From positions 1 to 15,753 of the forward strand of contig DCTU01000037.1 in assembly GCA_002329445.1 (NCBI GenBank): DNA of 15,753 nt. The letters are read 5' to 3'. Positions within the stretch are counted from its first letter, which is position 1. Every line of letters begins with the position of its first letter. This stretch comes from a bacterium UBP9_UBA1432 (GTDB taxonomy: Bacteria; Vulcanimicrobiota; Xenobia; Xenobiales; Xenobiaceae). Both the position numbers and the translations under genes were made by a program. Shown here in pieces: positions 13,886 through 15,753 of the stretch. Under the pieces are notes generated by a model. The model searched no databases, was not told where the DNA came from, and was given only the letters and a program-made list of their open reading frames with translations.

Positions 13886-15753
13886 GCCAGGATCACCTGA
13901 ACCCCGAAGCCCCCATCGATCTGTCCGCGATCCTGCGGGATCTGGACCAGTACCGCCCGCGCCGGCGTGGCTGGACCTGGCGCAAGCCCGCGCCGGGACT
14001 GAAGATGGGCCCCTTCACCTATCGCGACTGCACCGAGCCGCTCCAGGCCAGCGTGCCGCTGCCCCCGGCCCACTACTTCGGGGGCATCGATCCCCAGCCG
14101 GCCCCGGTGATCACCACCGAGATCGCCTCCGGTCGCTTCGAAGACGATATCCGCCGCATGCGCATGGCCGCCTGGCATGGCGCCGACCACATCATGGTCA
14201 TCCGCACCGCCGGGCAGTCCCACTTCGATGGTCTGATCGAGGGCACGCCCCAGGGCATGGGCGGCGTCCCGATCACCCGCAAGCAGGTTCGCGCCCAGCG
14301 CAAGGCCCTGGACATGATCGAGGACGAGGTCGGCCGCCCGATCAACTACCACTCCTACGTCAGCGGAGTGGCCGGACCGGACATCGCCGTGATGTTCGCC
14401 GAGGAAGGCGTCAACGGCTGCCACCAGGATCCCCAGTACAACGTGATCTACCGCAACATCAACATGGCCCGCTCCTTCGTGGACGCCTGCGAGTCCAAGA
14501 AGCTGATCGCCTGGTCGGGAATGGCCCAGATCGACGGAGCCCACAACGCCAACGCCACGGCCCGCGATGCCTGGAAGGTCATGCCCGAGCTGATGGTGCA
14601 GCACGCCATCAACTCGCTCTTCTCGGCCAAGGTCGGCATTCCCAAGGAGAACATCTGCCTGTCCACCGTCCCTCCCACGGCCACGCCGGCCCCCTGCGTG
14701 TTCATGGATCTGCCCTACGCCGTGGCCCTGCGCGACCTCTTCGCAGGCTACCGCATGCGGGCCCAGATGAACACCAAGTACATCGAGGCCTCCACCCGCG
14801 AGGCGACGGTCACCCACGTCCTCAACATGCTGATCAGCAAGCTGACCAGCGCCGACATCCAGAGCACCATCACCCCCGATGAGGGCCGCAACGTGCCCTG
14901 GCACATCTACAACCTGGAGGCCTGCGACACCGCCAAGCAGACCCTGGTGGGCCTGGACGGGTTGATGGAGATGGTCCAGCTCAAGGACCAGGGCCCCCTG
15001 CGCGAGCACGCCCGCGAGCTCAAGGAGCGCGCGGTGCTGTTCATGGAGGAGATGCTGGAGCTGGGCGGCTACTTCGCCGCGGTCGAGGCGGGCTTCTTCG
15101 TGGACAGCGGCAACTACCCCGAGCGCAACGGCGACGGCATCGTGCGCAAGCTGGATGGCGGCATCGGCGCCGGCACGATCGTCCTGCGCGAGCCCGACTA
15201 CCTGGCGCCGGTGACGGCCCACTACGGCTACAACAACCTCGAGCAGTACGGAACCGACGACCCGGCCTCGCTGATCGGCGGGTGCACCCTGGAGGCCCCC
15301 GAGAAGATCGTCTACATCGATGAGCTCGACGAGACCGACAACGTGAACCTGCGCATGGCCGAGGTGGCCGAGTTCACCCAGCCCGGCGCCGGCAAGCTGC
15401 GCCCCGAGATGGAGTGGCTGGCCGACGGCACCGTCCTGGTCACCTTGTTCTTCCCGACCGGGCGCAAGGTCGCCGAGGCGGCTGCCCTGGAGTTCGGCCG
15501 TCGGATGAACCTGACCGACGTCGAGGTGATCAACCGCGAGGTCGGCCACCCCGTCGAGGGCACCCGCATCGAGATCAAGGGCAAGGTGCCCTTCTCGGTG
15601 GATATCGACTCGCTGGTGATCCCCGAAGACCCCATCGTCCTGGATGACGACGCGCTGCGGGCCGCCATCGAAGAGAAGCCCATGCGGGTGGTCTGTGGCA
15701 CGGTAGGCCAGGACGAGCACTCGGTCGGTCTGCGCGAGATCATCGACATCAAG
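13882..15753 (+). CDS. oraE: D-ornithine 4,5-aminomutase, large subunit E (B12/PLP), C-terminus cut by window edge
   Basis: 624 codons are present; the full protein is normally about 730-740 residues, so roughly 110 are missing. Catalytic subunit with a PLP-binding TIM barrel and a C-terminal Rossmann domain for cobalamin. The barrel is seen in WRKPAPGLKMGPFTYRDCTE, HYFGGIDPQPAPVITTEIAS, RTAGQSHFDGLIEGTPQGMG and NYHSYVSGVAGPDIAVMFAE. Near the end GTVGQDEHSVG holds the D-x-H-x-x-G cobalamin motif, with the cobalt-ligand His at about residue 613. Eleven residues later, K624 is the last codon of the window; in the Clostridium sticklandii enzyme the ligand His618 and PLP Lys629 are also 11 apart, so K624 is very likely the PLP lysine. 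The ATG has GGGAGG upstream and overlaps oraS. Ornithine racemase and reactivation genes, often adjacent, may lie beyond the edge. Confidence 0.94.
   Translation, partial: MSQDHLNPEAPIDLSAILRDLDQYRPRRRGWTWRKPAPGLKMGPFTYRDCTEPLQASVPLPPAHYFGGIDPQPAPVITTEIASGRFEDDIRRMRMAAWHGADHIMVIRTAGQSHFDGLIEGTPQGMGGVPITRKQVRAQRKALDMIEDEVGRPINYHSYVSGVAGPDIAVMFAEEGVNGCHQDPQYNVIYRNINMARSFVDACESKKLIAWSGMAQIDGAHNANATARDAWKVMPELMVQHAINSLFSAKVGIPKENICLSTVPPTATPAPCVFMDLPYAVALRDLFAGYRMRAQMNTKYIEASTREATVTHVLNMLISKLTSADIQSTITPDEGRNVPWHIYNLEACDTAKQTLVGLDGLMEMVQLKDQGPLREHARELKERAVLFMEEMLELGGYFAAVEAGFFVDSGNYPERNGDGIVRKLDGGIGAGTIVLREPDYLAPVTAHYGYNNLEQYGTDDPASLIGGCTLEAPEKIVYIDELDETDNVNLRMAEVAEFTQPGAGKLRPEMEWLADGTVLVTLFFPTGRKVAEAAALEFGRRMNLTDVEVINREVGHPVEGTRIEIKGKVPFSVDIDSLVIPEDPIVLDDDALRAAIEEKPMRVVCGTVGQDEHSVGLREIIDIK

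Noticed and set aside
13582..15720. Very long minus-strand open frame (over 700 codons) opposite oraS and oraE
   Set aside because: It is rich in His, Gly, Val and Asp with no recognisable domain and mirrors the codon pattern of oraE; a shadow frame.

Overview
The window is visibly very G+C-rich. Genes are closely packed, start and stop codons often overlap (ATGA or GTGA), and Shine-Dalgarno sequences of the GGAGG type are common. Prepilin and pseudopilin-like genes with a GspF-type inner-membrane protein point to a bacterium with a type II secretion or type IV pilus-like system, so probably one with an outer membrane. A clostridial-type ornithine fermentation pathway points to anaerobic or fermentative amino-acid use. 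The phylum cannot be named from the sequence alone. Codon use and G+C look nothing like the low-G+C Clostridia in which the ornithine pathway was worked out.

Left part, minus strand (about 1-5566): one compact gene run transcribed leftwards. In transcription order it holds a 127-residue helical protein of unknown function, a short PilX/GspK-like protein, a GspJ/PilW-like prepilin, a GspI/PilV-like prepilin fused to an NHL-type beta-propeller, a GspF/PilC-type membrane protein, a receiver-domain protein that lacks the phosphoacceptor Asp, and a membrane-anchored polysaccharide deacetylase cut by the window's left edge. Spacing and overlaps suggest one operon for assembling and displaying a surface fibre or pseudopilus. 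No major pilin or assembly ATPase is seen here.

Middle: a 183-bp divergent intergenic region (5567-5749) carries several dyads and a candidate promoter. On the plus strand a GTGA-coupled two-component pair follows. The first gene encodes a response regulator with a receiver, a middle part resembling a decayed HD-GYP domain, helical repeats and a C-terminal SARP/BTAD-type winged helix module. The second encodes a polytopic membrane histidine kinase with two GAF-like domains.

Right part, plus strand (10655 to the end): the ornithine degradation genes ord, ortA, ortB, oraS and oraE. OraS/OraE (B12- and PLP-dependent) convert D-ornithine to 2,4-diaminopentanoate. Ord oxidatively deaminates that to 2-amino-4-oxopentanoate, and OrtAB cleaves this with CoA to acetyl-CoA and alanine. 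The window ends inside oraE, exactly on the codon predicted to encode its PLP-binding lysine. The two-component pair lies directly upstream on the same strand, so regulation of ornithine use is a reasonable hypothesis, although the divergent pilus-like operon is an equally close candidate target.
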